Origin: DASXQK01 sp963724385
GTDB taxonomy: Bacteria > Pseudomonadota > Alphaproteobacteria > Dongiales > Dongiaceae
NCBI GenBank assembly: GCA_963724385.1
Contig: CAVRUJ010000001.1
Span: 1,240,001-1,304,000 of the forward strand
Length of the DNA: 64,000 nucleotides
Reading direction: 5' to 3'
Shown here: positions 24,189-34,728 of the stretch, piece after piece
How the letters are laid out: every line of letters starts with the position of its first letter
Numbering within the stretch: position 1 is the stretch's first letter
Notes under the pieces: model-generated
Databases searched by the model: none
Told to the model about the DNA's origin: nothing
What the model saw: the letters and a program-made list of their open reading frames with translations, nothing else
Translations under genes and position numbers: made by a program

Positions 24189-24665
24189 ATGCCCATGGAA
24201 ATCCGCGAATTGATCCAGCCCGACCACGTCCTCGACCGCCTCGAGGCGCGCGACAAGGAGCAGCTCCTGGCCGAAATCGCGCGCCGCGCGGCCGAAGCCG
24301 CGGGCCTCGATCCGAAAGCCGTGCTGGCGGCCTTGAGCGCGCGCGAGGCGCTGGGTTCGACCGGCGTCGGTCACGGCGTCGCCGTCCCCCATGCGCGCAT
24401 AGCGGGTCTGCGACGGCTTGTGGGTTTGTTCGCGCGACTGTCCCGCGCCGTCGATTTCGCCGCCATCGACGATCAGCCCGTTGATATCGTGTTCCTGATG
24501 CTGATTCCCGCCGAAGCCGGGAACGAATACCTTGCGGCGCTCTCCGCCGTGTCGCGGCGGCTGCGCGATCGCGACGTCTTGCGGCGCTTGCGCGCGGCCG
24601 ATGGGTCGGCCGTGCTCTACGATCTTCTCGTCGCCCCGGCGCCGGCACCAAAGGCGGGGCCGTAG
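24189..24665 (+). CDS. PTS EIIA(Ntr)-like protein in the kdp operon
   Basis: A 158-residue PTS_EIIA type-2 domain protein. GSTGVGHGVAVPHARI contains the phospho-accepting His (H68). VDFAAIDDQPVDIVFLMLIP is the typical PtsN core. Its ATG follows the kdpE stop with no spacer, so it is in the kdp operon rather than next to rpoN. In Escherichia coli, unphosphorylated PtsN binds KdpD and alters kdp expression. A dedicated EIIA here is therefore likely to link phosphotransfer state to K+ uptake (inference). The last bases before 24721 are unremarkable. Confidence 0.9.
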   Translation: MPMEIRELIQPDHVLDRLEARDKEQLLAEIARRAAEAAGLDPKAVLAALSAREALGSTGVGHGVAVPHARIAGLRRLVGLFARLSRAVDFAAIDDQPVDIVFLMLIPAEAGNEYLAALSAVSRRLRDRDVLRRLRAADGSAVLYDLLVAPAPAPKAGP

Positions 24666-24720
24666 ATCGGCGTCCATGGCGCCGTGAGCCAAGGTCTCCG
24701 TGACAGGGCTAGGCTACTGC

Positions 24721-25173
24721 ATGTATTCAATCCGGCACTTCCTCGCTGTCGCCATGCTCGGTCTTGTCTTGGCTTGCCAACAAGCCGGCGCAGGCGGGAG
24801 CCTGAAGGTGGAACAACTATGGGCGCGAGCCTCACTGGCGGGCGTGCGTAACGGCATCGTCTTTGGCCAGCTCGTGGATAAAGGCGATGCCGCGCTCGAA
24901 TTGGTCGGCGCTTCCACGCCCGTCGCCGACCACGTCGAATTCCACGAGGACAGCATGAATGCCGGCGTGATGACCATGCGCGAACTGGACAGCATCCAGC
25001 TCAAGCCGGGCCAGGTCGTGACACTCCAGCCGGGCGGGATGCATTTCATGCTGGTCGACCTGAAGGGACCGCTCAAGGCGGGAGAGAGCTTTCCTCTGAC
25101 ACTGAGACTCGCCGACGGGCAAAGCGTGGCCGCCACCGTCAGCGTATTGGGCGCGACCGCCACCGCACCCTAG
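24721..25173 (+). CDS. PCu(A)C-family periplasmic copper chaperone
   Basis: This 150-residue exported protein has signal peptide MYSIRHFLAVAMLGLVLAC, possibly a lipoprotein (Cys at 19, although the lipobox is imperfect). Copper ligands fit the H-x-n-M ... H-x-M pattern: EFHEDSMNAGVMTM and later GGMHFML. PCu(A)C proteins deliver Cu(I) to cytochrome oxidase. ATG at 24721 is chosen; a GTG 21 bases earlier is open. No cytochrome genes are adjacent. Confidence 0.88.
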   Translation: MYSIRHFLAVAMLGLVLACQQAGAGGSLKVEQLWARASLAGVRNGIVFGQLVDKGDAALELVGASTPVADHVEFHEDSMNAGVMTMRELDSIQLKPGQVVTLQPGGMHFMLVDLKGPLKAGESFPLTLRLADGQSVAATVSVLGATATAP

Positions 25174-25205
25174 AAATTTCGCGACCCCTGCTCTCCGTCG
25201 GCCGC

Positions 25206-26633
25206 TCACAGGCGGACTGCGACATTCTTGATTTGCAGATAGTTGCGTACGCCGGCGAGGCCGCGCTCGCGCCCGATGCCGCTTTCCTTCACGCCCCCGG
25301 TCGGCGCCTGGACGCCGCCCATCCACCAGCCGTTGATCCACACCGTGCCGGTTTCCAGGCGCCTCGCCAGCCCGAGGGCCCGCGAGATGTCGCGGCTGTA
25401 AATTCCGGCGGCAAGCCCGTAGCCGAGGCCGTTGGCGATGGCGAGCGCCTTCTCCTCGTCCGCGATGTCGATCGCGACGCCGACGGGGCCGAAGATCTCT
25501 TCACGGGCGATGGCGACCTCGGGATCCACTCGGTCGAAGATGGTGGGCTCGATGAAATAGCCGCGCTGGAGCTCTCGCGGCCGATGTCCGCCCAGGCGCA
25601 GCCTGGCGCCGGCGGAAATGCCGGCGGCGACATACCCGGTCACCCGGGCGTACTGCTGCTCGGAGACGACCGGGCCGAGGTCGAGGTCCGCCGCGCCGGG
25701 CCCCACCCGCAGCTTCTTCGCCTTCTCGGTCAGACGCTCGATGAACTCGTCGCGCACCGCCGGGTGCAGCAGGTAGCGCGAGACGGAGGAACAGACCTGG
25801 CCGCAGTTCTCGAAGGACGCGCCGAGCGCATCGTCCACGGCCCGGCCGAGGTCGGCGTCGGCGAAGACGATCATCGGGTTCTTGCCGCCCAGCTCCAGCA
25901 CCGCTGGCTTGATGCCCGGCGCGGCGGCGGCGAGGATCTTGCGCCCCGTCTCGACCGAGCCGGTGAAGCTGATGCCGCGCACGCCCGGGTGGCGCACCAG
26001 GGACTCGCCCGCCTCTTCGCCGAGACCCGTCACCACGTTGACGACGCCGGCGGGGAAGCCAGCCTCGCGCACGAGTTCGGCCAGCTTGAGCGCGCTCAAG
26101 GGCGATTCCTCGGCCGGCTTCAGGACTGCGGTGCAGCCGGCGGCGAGCGCCGGAGCAAGCGAGCGAATGGCCATGCCGAGAGGGTAGTTCCAGGGCACGA
26201 TATGGGCGGTGACGCCGAGCGGCTCCAGAAGCGTGAAGTCGATGACCTCGGGGCCGAGCGGAATCGTGTCGCCTTCCATCTTGTCGGCAGCCCCGGCGTT
26301 GTAGCGCAGGGTCGCGACCACGCCGTCGATGTCGCCCCGCGCCTGGCTGAGCGGCTTGCCCATGTCCTGGGTCTCGAGCCTGGCCAGCTCCTCGCGCGCG
26401 CTCGTGACGAGATCGGCAAGCTTGAACAGGAGCCCCCCTCTTTCGGCCGGCGTCAGCTTCTGCCAGGGACCGCGCATGGCCGCCTCGGCGGCGCGCACGG
26501 CGCGATCGACGTCGGGCGCGCTCCCGCGGGCGATCTCGGCCGTCGGCTCCTCCGTCGCCGGGTCGATGTCCGCAAAATACATGCCCTCGGCTGGCTCAAC
26601 CCAATCATTGCCGATGAACAGCTTGTGACGCAT
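25206..26633 (-). CDS. NAD(P)-dependent aldehyde dehydrogenase
   Basis: This 475-residue enzyme of the ALDH superfamily has PWNYPLG near the N-terminal NAD fold, the SFTGS nucleotide loop, LELGGKNP (general base Glu), FENCGQVCSS (nucleophile Cys) and EEIFGPV. It resembles betaine-aldehyde/glycolaldehyde-type ALDHs, but the aldehyde is not identifiable. It is the last gene of the minus-strand transporter operon, 22 bases after the second permease, so it probably oxidises an aldehyde derived from the imported substrate. Confidence 0.92.
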   Translation of the reverse strand: MRHKLFIGNDWVEPAEGMYFADIDPATEEPTAEIARGSAPDVDRAVRAAEAAMRGPWQKLTPAERGGLLFKLADLVTSAREELARLETQDMGKPLSQARGDIDGVVATLRYNAGAADKMEGDTIPLGPEVIDFTLLEPLGVTAHIVPWNYPLGMAIRSLAPALAAGCTAVLKPAEESPLSALKLAELVREAGFPAGVVNVVTGLGEEAGESLVRHPGVRGISFTGSVETGRKILAAAAPGIKPAVLELGGKNPMIVFADADLGRAVDDALGASFENCGQVCSSVSRYLLHPAVRDEFIERLTEKAKKLRVGPGAADLDLGPVVSEQQYARVTGYVAAGISAGARLRLGGHRPRELQRGYFIEPTIFDRVDPEVAIAREEIFGPVGVAIDIADEEKALAIANGLGYGLAAGIYSRDISRALGLARRLETGTVWINGWWMGGVQAPTGGVKESGIGRERGLAGVRNYLQIKNVAVRL

Positions 26634-26655
26634 GGACCGATCCTTTCGGGGAAGC

Positions 26656-27537
26656 TCAGCCGCGGATGGCGCCGCTGGCGATGCCCTGGATGAAATAGCG
26701 TTGGAGGGCGAAAAACAAGATCAAGCAGGGCAGGCTGAGGATGGTCACGCCGGCCATGCCGAGGGCGAAGCCCTCGAGCTGCGTGTGAGTGCCGAGCTCC
26801 GGCGTGAAGGCCGCGATGCCGACGGGCAATGTCTTCATCGAATCGTCGAACGTCACCAGCAGGGGCCAGAGGAAGCTGTTCCAGTTGAGCGTGAACAGGA
26901 TCACGGTGGTCGCGATCATCGGCGCACGGGCGAGCGGGAAGGCAATGCGCCAGAAGATGAGGAAGGTGCCGGCGCCATCCATCTTGGCCGCATCCTCCAG
27001 GTCGGCGGGGAACTTCAGGAAGAACTGCCGGAAGATGTAGACGCTGAACACATTGCCGATGGTCGGCGCGATCAGCGCGCGATAGCTGTTGATCCAGTGA
27101 ATCTTGATCATGGCGAGCAGCAGCGGCACGACCGAAATGTCCGCCGGGATCATCAGCGAGGCAATGAACAGGGCGAAGAGCGCGTCGCGGCCGGGGAATC
27201 TGAGGCGGGCCAGCGCATAGCCGGCCATGGCCCCGAACAGGACGCCGAGGCCGGTGCCGACGACGGCGACCACCAGGCTGTTGATCCCCCACTGCAGCAC
27301 CGGGAACTCGGCGAAGATGCGCCGGTAGTTCTCGAAGGTGATGTGGCGGGGAATCCACTCGATGTTGACGGTCATCACCTCGCCCGCCGGCTTGAGCGAG
27401 GTGGAAACCATCCACACGAACGGCGCAGCCCAGAGCAGCGAGATGAACAGCCCGCCGAGCCAGATCGGGATGTCGCCGATCTTGAGCCCAAGAGGCCGGA
27501 GCTTGCGGTTGATGTCGCGATGGAAGTTCCCGGCCAC
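26656..27537 (-). CDS. Sugar ABC transporter permease (MalG-like)
   Basis: This 293-residue inner-membrane permease of the carbohydrate uptake type has six membrane segments and the EAA loop EDAAKMDGAGTFLIFWRIAF, which binds the ATPase. It starts at GTG, 3 bases after the first permease stop, and pairs with it. The substrate is unknown; the SBP/permease layout is typical of the sugar or polyol uptake families. The ATPase is encoded divergently at 30066. Confidence 0.93.
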   Translation of the reverse strand: MAGNFHRDINRKLRPLGLKIGDIPIWLGGLFISLLWAAPFVWMVSTSLKPAGEVMTVNIEWIPRHITFENYRRIFAEFPVLQWGINSLVVAVVGTGLGVLFGAMAGYALARLRFPGRDALFALFIASLMIPADISVVPLLLAMIKIHWINSYRALIAPTIGNVFSVYIFRQFFLKFPADLEDAAKMDGAGTFLIFWRIAFPLARAPMIATTVILFTLNWNSFLWPLLVTFDDSMKTLPVGIAAFTPELGTHTQLEGFALGMAGVTILSLPCLILFFALQRYFIQGIASGAIRG

Positions 27538-27540
27538 GGC

Positions 27541-28428
27541 TCAGCGCTCCCGCACGAAGCGGCGCATGATGAAGGTCATGACGAGGATCAGTACGAACAG
27601 CGACATGGCGACCGCCGAGGCATAGCCGAAAAGCTGGCGCTGGATCCCGGTCTGGTACATGTAGAACACGACCGAGGTGGTGGAGCCCGCGGGGCCGCCG
27701 TCCGCCATGACGTAGACCTGGGTGAAGATGCGCAGGCTCGAAATCATCTGCAGCGTCGCCACCATGCTGATGACGGGGCGCAGCTGCGGCAGGATGACGA
27801 GCCTGAGACGCTGCCAGCGGTTGGCGCCGTCGACGTCGGCCGCCTCATAGAGCTCCTTCGGCAAGTCCTGCAGCGCGGCCAGGAACAGCACAAAGGCGAG
27901 GCCGAGGTCCCACCAGACCGAGGCAATGCTGACGCCGAACAGGGCCCAGCGGGGGCTGGTGAGCCAGGGAATGGCGGAGATGCCGAGCAGGCCCAGGTAG
28001 TGGTTCACGAGGCCGTACTGGGTGTCGAGCAGCCAGGTCCACACAAGGCCGATGACCGTGCCCGAGACGACGTTGGGCGAGAAGAACAGGGTGCGCGCGA
28101 GCCCGGCCAGTGGCCAGCGCTGGTGGACGTAGAGAGCGCAAGCAAGCCCGAAGACGACGACGCCCGGAACGATGATCAGACCGTAGAGCGCGGTGTTCTT
28201 GAAGGCGATGCCGACCCACTCGTCGTGGAGCATGTCGGAGAAGTTCTGCAGGCCAATCCACTGCGGCTTGCCGAAGATGCCCCATTTGGTGAAGGCAAGG
28301 CCGGCGCCGAAGATCAGCGGCGCGACGTTGAAGGCGAGGAACGGGATCGTGAAGAAGGCGACGAAGACGTAGCCTGCCCAATCGATGGGCGGCTTTCGCT
28401 CCGCGCCCGGCAATTCCAAAGCGGTCAT
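27541..28428 (-). CDS. Sugar ABC transporter permease (MalF-like)
   Basis: This 295-residue permease has six membrane segments and an EAA loop reading YEAADVDGANRWQRLRLVIL. ATG at 28428 gives the normal N-terminus MTALELPGAERK; upstream in-frame sequence is arginine-rich and not coding-like. It lies between the binding protein and the MalG-like permease, all on the minus strand. Confidence 0.92.
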   Translation of the reverse strand: MTALELPGAERKPPIDWAGYVFVAFFTIPFLAFNVAPLIFGAGLAFTKWGIFGKPQWIGLQNFSDMLHDEWVGIAFKNTALYGLIIVPGVVVFGLACALYVHQRWPLAGLARTLFFSPNVVSGTVIGLVWTWLLDTQYGLVNHYLGLLGISAIPWLTSPRWALFGVSIASVWWDLGLAFVLFLAALQDLPKELYEAADVDGANRWQRLRLVILPQLRPVISMVATLQMISSLRIFTQVYVMADGGPAGSTTSVVFYMYQTGIQRQLFGYASAVAMSLFVLILVMTFIMRRFVRER

Positions 28429-28492
28429 CGCTGACAGTATGCGAGGAAACCCGCCCCAGTCCCAGGGACCGGGGCGGGGTCCTGATCGTCGA

Positions 28493-29812
28493 TCAGCCGG
28501 CGTCCAGGTCCGACTGCCACTTCGCCTGGATCTCGGACATCGCCGTGTCGATGGACTTCTGGCCGGCCCAGACGGTCTCCAGCGTCTTGGCGAGGAAGTT
28601 GTCGCCCGCGTAAATCGTGAAGTCCGGCCCCGCGAGGACCGGGATCTCACCCTCGGTGGCGAACGCCATTCCGTCGACGAAGGCGCCGCGCACCGACCAG
28701 TCGTGTCCAGACGTCTTGTAGTCGGGACGGGCGAGGGTCGAAAGCCTGGGCGAGGCGCCGCGGCCCTGGGTGGTCCACAGGAAGCCGTTGTCGGAAAGCC
28801 ACTTGACCGCCTTCATAGTGACTTCATACCGGCTCGTGTCGCTCTGGACGTAGAGCTCCATGCCGCCCATCTCGAAGTAGGTGTAGAGTGTCTGGCCGAT
28901 CTTCGGGAAGAGGTAGGTGCGGAAGTTCAGCTTCTGCTGGACGTAGCCGTTGAGCGTCCACGGGCCGGTCCAGAAGATCGAGCCCTGGCCGGTGCCGAAG
29001 GCCTTGTAGCGGTTGGTCACGTCGCGGGTGGAGACCTTCCACTTGTCGAACAGGTCGAGGACCCACTGCATGGCCGCCTTGCCGGCATCGGGATTGACGC
29101 AGGCGGTCTTGAAGTCGTCGCTCGCGCGCTGGAAGCCCATCTGCGCGGCGACGATGCCCCAGGTGACCGTGGGCTGGACGCCGGAGCCGGTCATCATGAT
29201 GCCCGATCGCGTGACCTTGTCGCCGTCGCGCTTGGTCATCGCCTTGGCCCATTCCAGGAGGCTGTCGCCGTCGGTCGGGAACTTCTCCGGGTCGAGGCCG
29301 GCTTCCTTGACGTGGTCGAGATTGACTTCGGGCTGCAGGCTCATGAGGTCCATGGGGATCATGAACAGCTTGTTGTCATACTTGGGATAGCGCGCCTTCT
29401 TCATCGGCAGCGCTGAGAAGTCGCTGAGGTCGAGGCCGACTTTCGTGGCGAGATCGTCGAGCGGGATGATCACGCCGTCCTTCGCCCACTGGGCGCGCTG
29501 GCCGGCCGTGCCCCAGCCGAAGTCGGGCGCCTGTCCGGCGGCAGCGGCGGCGAGCAGTTTGGTGTCGTACTGATCGTCCGGCACCAGCTCGAGCTTGAGC
29601 TGGACGTCCGTGTTGGCCGCGTTGAAGTTCGCGATCATCTTGCCCCAGACCTCGGCGTCGGAAGCCGACAGCCAGCTCCAGTGCGTCAGCGTGATCGGCT
29701 CCGCGCCCTTGACGAAGGGGGCGGGAAAAGTCGCGGCCGCGGTCGCGAGCAGCGCCGACTTGCCGGCCAGTTTTGTGAATTGTCTGCGCGACATCTTGCC
29801 TGTCTTCGACAT
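28493..29812 (-). CDS. ABC transporter extracellular solute-binding protein (family 1)
   Basis: This 439-residue periplasmic protein has a Tat signal, SRRQFTKLAG (residues 8-17) followed by an Ala-rich hydrophobic segment. The mature part starts about residue 35 with the family 1 pattern ITLTHWSW. GGGAGGA lies before the ATG. It heads the minus-strand transporter operon. A fold-dependent cofactor or folded export is implied by the Tat signal. The bound sugar or polyol is not deducible. The 253-base divergent interval to the ATPase gene holds promoters only by inference. Confidence 0.93.
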   Translation of the reverse strand: MSKTGKMSRRQFTKLAGKSALLATAAATFPAPFVKGAEPITLTHWSWLSASDAEVWGKMIANFNAANTDVQLKLELVPDDQYDTKLLAAAAAGQAPDFGWGTAGQRAQWAKDGVIIPLDDLATKVGLDLSDFSALPMKKARYPKYDNKLFMIPMDLMSLQPEVNLDHVKEAGLDPEKFPTDGDSLLEWAKAMTKRDGDKVTRSGIMMTGSGVQPTVTWGIVAAQMGFQRASDDFKTACVNPDAGKAAMQWVLDLFDKWKVSTRDVTNRYKAFGTGQGSIFWTGPWTLNGYVQQKLNFRTYLFPKIGQTLYTYFEMGGMELYVQSDTSRYEVTMKAVKWLSDNGFLWTTQGRGASPRLSTLARPDYKTSGHDWSVRGAFVDGMAFATEGEIPVLAGPDFTIYAGDNFLAKTLETVWAGQKSIDTAMSEIQAKWQSDLDAG

Positions 29813-30065
29813 CGACGTCCTCCCTTTGGAAATTGGTGCGGCTGCCTATGGCACCGCGCCTCTGCCTGTTTTGGATCGGGTCAAGCCGTACAGCTACAAA
29901 GGCCCCCCTTTGGCGTTCCTCATCCTGCCGATCATCGGCCGGCCCGACCGCGGCGGGCTTGATGTTTCAGGACACCAACTTGATGATTCCCTCATGGGGC
30001 CAATGCCGAGCTTGGCCGGGCGCCGGGCCTTTGGCATAAGATGAGCAAACAGGGGAGGCACGGAT

Positions 30066-31136
<1,071 letters not shown>

Positions 31137-31251
31137 GGTCGGGGCCGGCGAAGCCCCTCGGCAGAATCCGGCAAGTTTTCGTCCGAAAAAATCAAGTAGC
31201 GCCAGCGCCTCCCGGCAAGCATGGGGGGCCTCTCCTGATCAGGAAAAAATC

Positions 31252-32466
31252 ATGCCGAAGCCCAGGAATTTCACGCACCATACGATCTTCAAGCACCCCA
31301 GCCACGCCGTGAACCAGATCGCCACGCGCCTGTTGAAGAACGGCGAGCTGGTCGCCGTCTTCAACGAGGAGCGCTATCCCTATCATCACGACAGCGGCCA
31401 GACGGTGATGATCCGCTCCCGCGACGGCGGCAAGACCTGGGATCCCAAGACGCTGAAGGTCGTGCTGCCCTGGTCGCAGACCACGGGCAATTGGGACTGC
31501 GGCATCTGCGAGCTCGCCGACGGGACCTTGCTGGTCAACCTCACCATCACCGGATTCTTCAAGCGCGGGATCAAGCCGGAGCAGCCATCCTGGAGCAGCC
31601 ATCCCAACACGAAGGAATGGGGCGACTGGACGTGGGCGTACAAGACCCAAGGCTGGCTCGGCACCTACGTGGTGAAATCGACGGACGGAGGCAATAGTTG
31701 GAGCGAGCCGATCCCGGTCAATGTCCGGCCCCTGAAGCACGGGGGCTGCCGGCTCGGCTGCTGGCAGCTGCCGAACGGATCCATCCTGATGGGCCTCTAT
31801 GGGCGCATCCACGGCTATGAGGAGGAAGGCGAGGGCGAATCGACGCGCTCGGCCCTGATGCGCTCCGACGACGGGGGCGACAACTGGGAGTACTACTCGA
31901 CGCTCGCCTATGATCCCGCCAGCATCATCGACTACGAGGAGCCGGCTCTGCTCCGGCTCAAGGACGGGCGCCTGGTCTGCTTCATGCGCACGCACGTCAA
32001 TCCCAGCGGCGACGCCAAGAACATGGTCATGACCGTGTCGGAGGACGACGGCTTCTCCTGGACGCCGCCCAAATGGCTGAACATCTGGGGCTATCCTGCC
32101 GAGGCGATCCCGCTCCTCGACGGGCGCTATCTGATGGTCTACGGCTATCGGCGCCCGCCCTACGGCGTCAGGGGCGTGATCTCCAGGGACGGGCTCAGCT
32201 GGGACATCAAGAATGAGTTCATCATCCGCGAAGGCGGCGTGCCCGGCAGGACAGCCACCGACACGCCCGGCTCCAGCCGGATGTCGCCATCCAGCGGCAA
32301 GGTCGCGGGCGGTGGCATCGACTGGGCCAACCCCGGCGTCTACCAGCATATCGGCTATCCCAGCGTCCAGCAGATGCCCGACGGCACTGTCGTCGCCTCC
32401 TATCACGAATGGAGCGACGATCCGAAGCCGCTGCAATTCGTGCTGTGCACGCGCTTCAAGGTATAG
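31252..32466 (+). CDS. BNR-repeat sialidase-like protein 1
   Basis: A 404-residue beta-propeller with Asp-boxes (S-x-D-x-G-x-x-W type): SRDGGKTW, STDGGNSW, SDDGGDNW and SEDDGFSW. These are typical of exo-sialidases and related BNR proteins. There is no signal peptide, so it appears cytosolic. The catalytic Arg triad, Tyr and Glu of GH33 sialidases cannot be confirmed by eye, so the enzyme activity is uncertain. It follows the sugar ABC ATPase and precedes a second BNR gene by 17 bases. Confidence 0.85.
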   Translation: MPKPRNFTHHTIFKHPSHAVNQIATRLLKNGELVAVFNEERYPYHHDSGQTVMIRSRDGGKTWDPKTLKVVLPWSQTTGNWDCGICELADGTLLVNLTITGFFKRGIKPEQPSWSSHPNTKEWGDWTWAYKTQGWLGTYVVKSTDGGNSWSEPIPVNVRPLKHGGCRLGCWQLPNGSILMGLYGRIHGYEEEGEGESTRSALMRSDDGGDNWEYYSTLAYDPASIIDYEEPALLRLKDGRLVCFMRTHVNPSGDAKNMVMTVSEDDGFSWTPPKWLNIWGYPAEAIPLLDGRYLMVYGYRRPPYGVRGVISRDGLSWDIKNEFIIREGGVPGRTATDTPGSSRMSPSSGKVAGGGIDWANPGVYQHIGYPSVQQMPDGTVVASYHEWSDDPKPLQFVLCTRFKV

Positions 32467-32483
32467 ACGATTCCTAGAGCATC

Positions 32484-33611
32484 ATGATCGAGGCAGCGGG
32501 CGCCGAGCACGCGATCCTGCACAAGGACGCCTTTGCCTACAGCGCTCATCCCCATCTCGTATCGCTCGATGACGGCGACTGGCTGATCGTCTTCAACAAG
32601 ACGATCCGCCGGCGCCTCATCCTCCATCCGCCTCAGGATCCCGAGTTCCGCAACTGGCTGATGCGCTCCTCCGACGGCGGCAACAGCTGGACTGCTCCTC
32701 AGGCGGTCCCAAGCTATGATTGGCACGGGGTGGAATGCGCAGGCCTGACGGCGTTGGGCCAGGGCCGGGTGATGCTGAACCAATGGCGCTTCCGCTGGTA
32801 TCCGTTGGACACGGCCCGCAAGCGGCTCGATGCGGCGACCTTGGCCTTTCCCTCGCGGTTGCTTCGCGGCCTGGCGCTTTCGCCGGAGCTCGACCTCGAT
32901 CGCGCGCTGCTCGCCGATCCGGACTCCGTTGCACCCTGGGCGCGGGGTTCCGGTGACAGCTTCGTGCATTTTTCCGAGGACGGCGGCAGGAGCTGGGGCG
33001 AAAGCCGGCGTGTCGACTGCGCGCCCTACAGCGGCGGCTATGGCATGCGCGGCGCGCTCGCCATGCCCGGCGGCGGGTTGCTGCTCCCCTTGAGCGACAT
33101 CCCCAATTACCGGATCGTGTTCGTCGTGCGATCGAATGACGCCGGCCGCAGCTGGGAAGCTCCGGTGGAGGCGGCAAGCAAGCCCGGCAGCGAGTTCGAG
33201 GAGCCGGCTATCATCCGCCTGGCGTCGGGGCGGATCCTGATGCTGCTGCGCGACAATGGGACGCGAAGGCTCCATCGCGTGGTTTCCGACGATGAGGGCG
33301 TGAGCTGGAGCCCGCCCGAAGCGACGGCCATCGAGGGCTATCCGCCCCATTTGCTGGGCCTGCCCGACGGACGGCTCCTTTGCACCTATGGCTGGCGCCA
33401 GCCCGACTACGCCATCCGCGCCGCGCTCTCCTCGGACGGAGGCCAGTCCTGGGACATGGAGCACGAGATCGTCATCCGCGGTGCCATGGCCAACAAGGAT
33501 CTGGGATATCCCTGCAGCGTTCTGGACCGGAATGGCTCCATCTTCACCGTCTATTACGGCCAGGACCGCGACGGTGTCACCTGCATCCAGGCGACGCGCT
33601 GGCGCCTGTAG
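32484..33611 (+). CDS. BNR-repeat sialidase-like protein 2
   Basis: A 375-residue beta-propeller with Asp-boxes SSDGGNSW, SEDGGRSW, SNDAGRSW, SDDEGVSW and SSDGGQSW. It is distinct in sequence from the preceding BNR protein but similar in layout. No signal peptide. Its TAG stop abuts the stop of the convergent Ldh-family gene with no base between. It is probably a glycosidase or sugar-binding enzyme acting on the imported substrate; sialidase activity is not established. Confidence 0.85.
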   Translation: MIEAAGAEHAILHKDAFAYSAHPHLVSLDDGDWLIVFNKTIRRRLILHPPQDPEFRNWLMRSSDGGNSWTAPQAVPSYDWHGVECAGLTALGQGRVMLNQWRFRWYPLDTARKRLDAATLAFPSRLLRGLALSPELDLDRALLADPDSVAPWARGSGDSFVHFSEDGGRSWGESRRVDCAPYSGGYGMRGALAMPGGGLLLPLSDIPNYRIVFVVRSNDAGRSWEAPVEAASKPGSEFEEPAIIRLASGRILMLLRDNGTRRLHRVVSDDEGVSWSPPEATAIEGYPPHLLGLPDGRLLCTYGWRQPDYAIRAALSSDGGQSWDMEHEIVIRGAMANKDLGYPCSVLDRNGSIFTVYYGQDRDGVTCIQATRWRL

Positions 33612-34685
33612 TCAGCCCGCGATGGGCGTGGGCAGGGCGACAGCGAGTTTGTCGGCCCAGCTCCGCAGGGCCGGCATGACGCTGGGGTAGAGCACAATCC
33701 CGTTCGCCAACCCTACTCGCCGGCGCTCGAGGCCCTTCTGACCCGGCAGCCGCACTGCCTCGCCGCCCGGGACCGGGCTGTTGTCCCGGCAGAGCCGGGC
33801 GATCCAGCCGGTCTCCCTTACATAGGAGTCGACGCCCCCGAAGGCGGCAGGATCGAGCACCTGCAGGTAGACGCCTGCCCCCCAGCCCGTCGGCTGGTCG
33901 GCCCGGCCATGGCCCGGCAGGGCCTGGGTCAGCGCTTCGACGGTGAGGGCGAGGCCATAGCCCTTGTGCCCATGATCCTTGCCGCCCGCTGGCAGCAGGG
34001 TTCCCGCCGGGTCGGCGAAGAGAACGGCTGGATCGTCGCTCGGCCGCCCGGCGGCATCCATGGCCCAGGGACCGGGAAAGCGCTTTCCCTCCTTGTGGAG
34101 CCGGTTTGAAAGCCCGTTGGTGGTGATGGAGGCGCTCATGTCGATCAGGATCGGATCGCCGTCGGTCGGTATGCCGACTGCGATCGGGTCGGGCGTAAAC
34201 ACCGGCCGCAAGCCGCCGAAGGGCGCCACGCTGGCGCTTGCCGGATCGGAGCTGAGGACGATCGCCATCATCCGGCGCTCCGTCGCCCGGCGCAGATAGA
34301 CGGCGAGGCAGCCGATGTGATGGCTGCGCCGGATGGCGATGCCGACGAGCCCGTGCTTCGCCGCGCGCTCGATGGCGAGATCGAAGGCCCGCGCGGTGAC
34401 CCATACGCCGGGCAGGTAGCCCGCATCCCAGGTCACCGCCGCGCCCCGGTCGGCGACGACTTGGGGCTCGCCGCTGCGCTTCATCCCGCCGGTCTCGATC
34501 TCCTCGAGATAGCCGGCGGCGAGCGCCAGGCCATGGGTCGTATGTCCCATCAAGTCGGCCTCGACCAGCAGTTCGGCCACTACGCCGGGCTTGTCGCCGT
34601 CGAGACCGCCGGCCTGAAACAGACGGGTCGCGAAGGCGACCAGGTCGCCGTGGCGATAGCGCGGCTGCTGGCTCTCGCGGGTCAT
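33612..34685 (-). CDS. Ldh-family NAD(P)H-dependent oxidoreductase
   Basis: A 357-residue member of the malate/L-lactate/ureidoglycolate dehydrogenase-like (Ldh2/YlbC/AllD) family, a fold distinct from classical LDH. Typical segments are DLMGHTTHGLALAAGY (catalytic His region), AIRRSHHIGCLAVYL and GKDHGHKGYGLALTVEAL. Reactions in the family reduce 2-oxo acids or cyclic imines. It is the last gene of the minus-strand catabolic operon, 43 bases after the UxaA-like gene. Confidence 0.88.
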   Translation of the reverse strand: MTRESQQPRYRHGDLVAFATRLFQAGGLDGDKPGVVAELLVEADLMGHTTHGLALAAGYLEEIETGGMKRSGEPQVVADRGAAVTWDAGYLPGVWVTARAFDLAIERAAKHGLVGIAIRRSHHIGCLAVYLRRATERRMMAIVLSSDPASASVAPFGGLRPVFTPDPIAVGIPTDGDPILIDMSASITTNGLSNRLHKEGKRFPGPWAMDAAGRPSDDPAVLFADPAGTLLPAGGKDHGHKGYGLALTVEALTQALPGHGRADQPTGWGAGVYLQVLDPAAFGGVDSYVRETGWIARLCRDNSPVPGGEAVRLPGQKGLERRRVGLANGIVLYPSVMPALRSWADKLAVALPTPIAG

Positions 34686-34728
34686 ACGGGATTCCCTTGG
34701 ATCAAGGCGGAACTGTCGGGCTTCGGCG

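Noticed and set aside
26632..28434. A 600-residue plus-strand open frame opposite the two sugar permease genes
   Set aside because: It is antisense to two permeases with EAA loops and is composed mainly of Glu, Arg, Asp and His without motifs.
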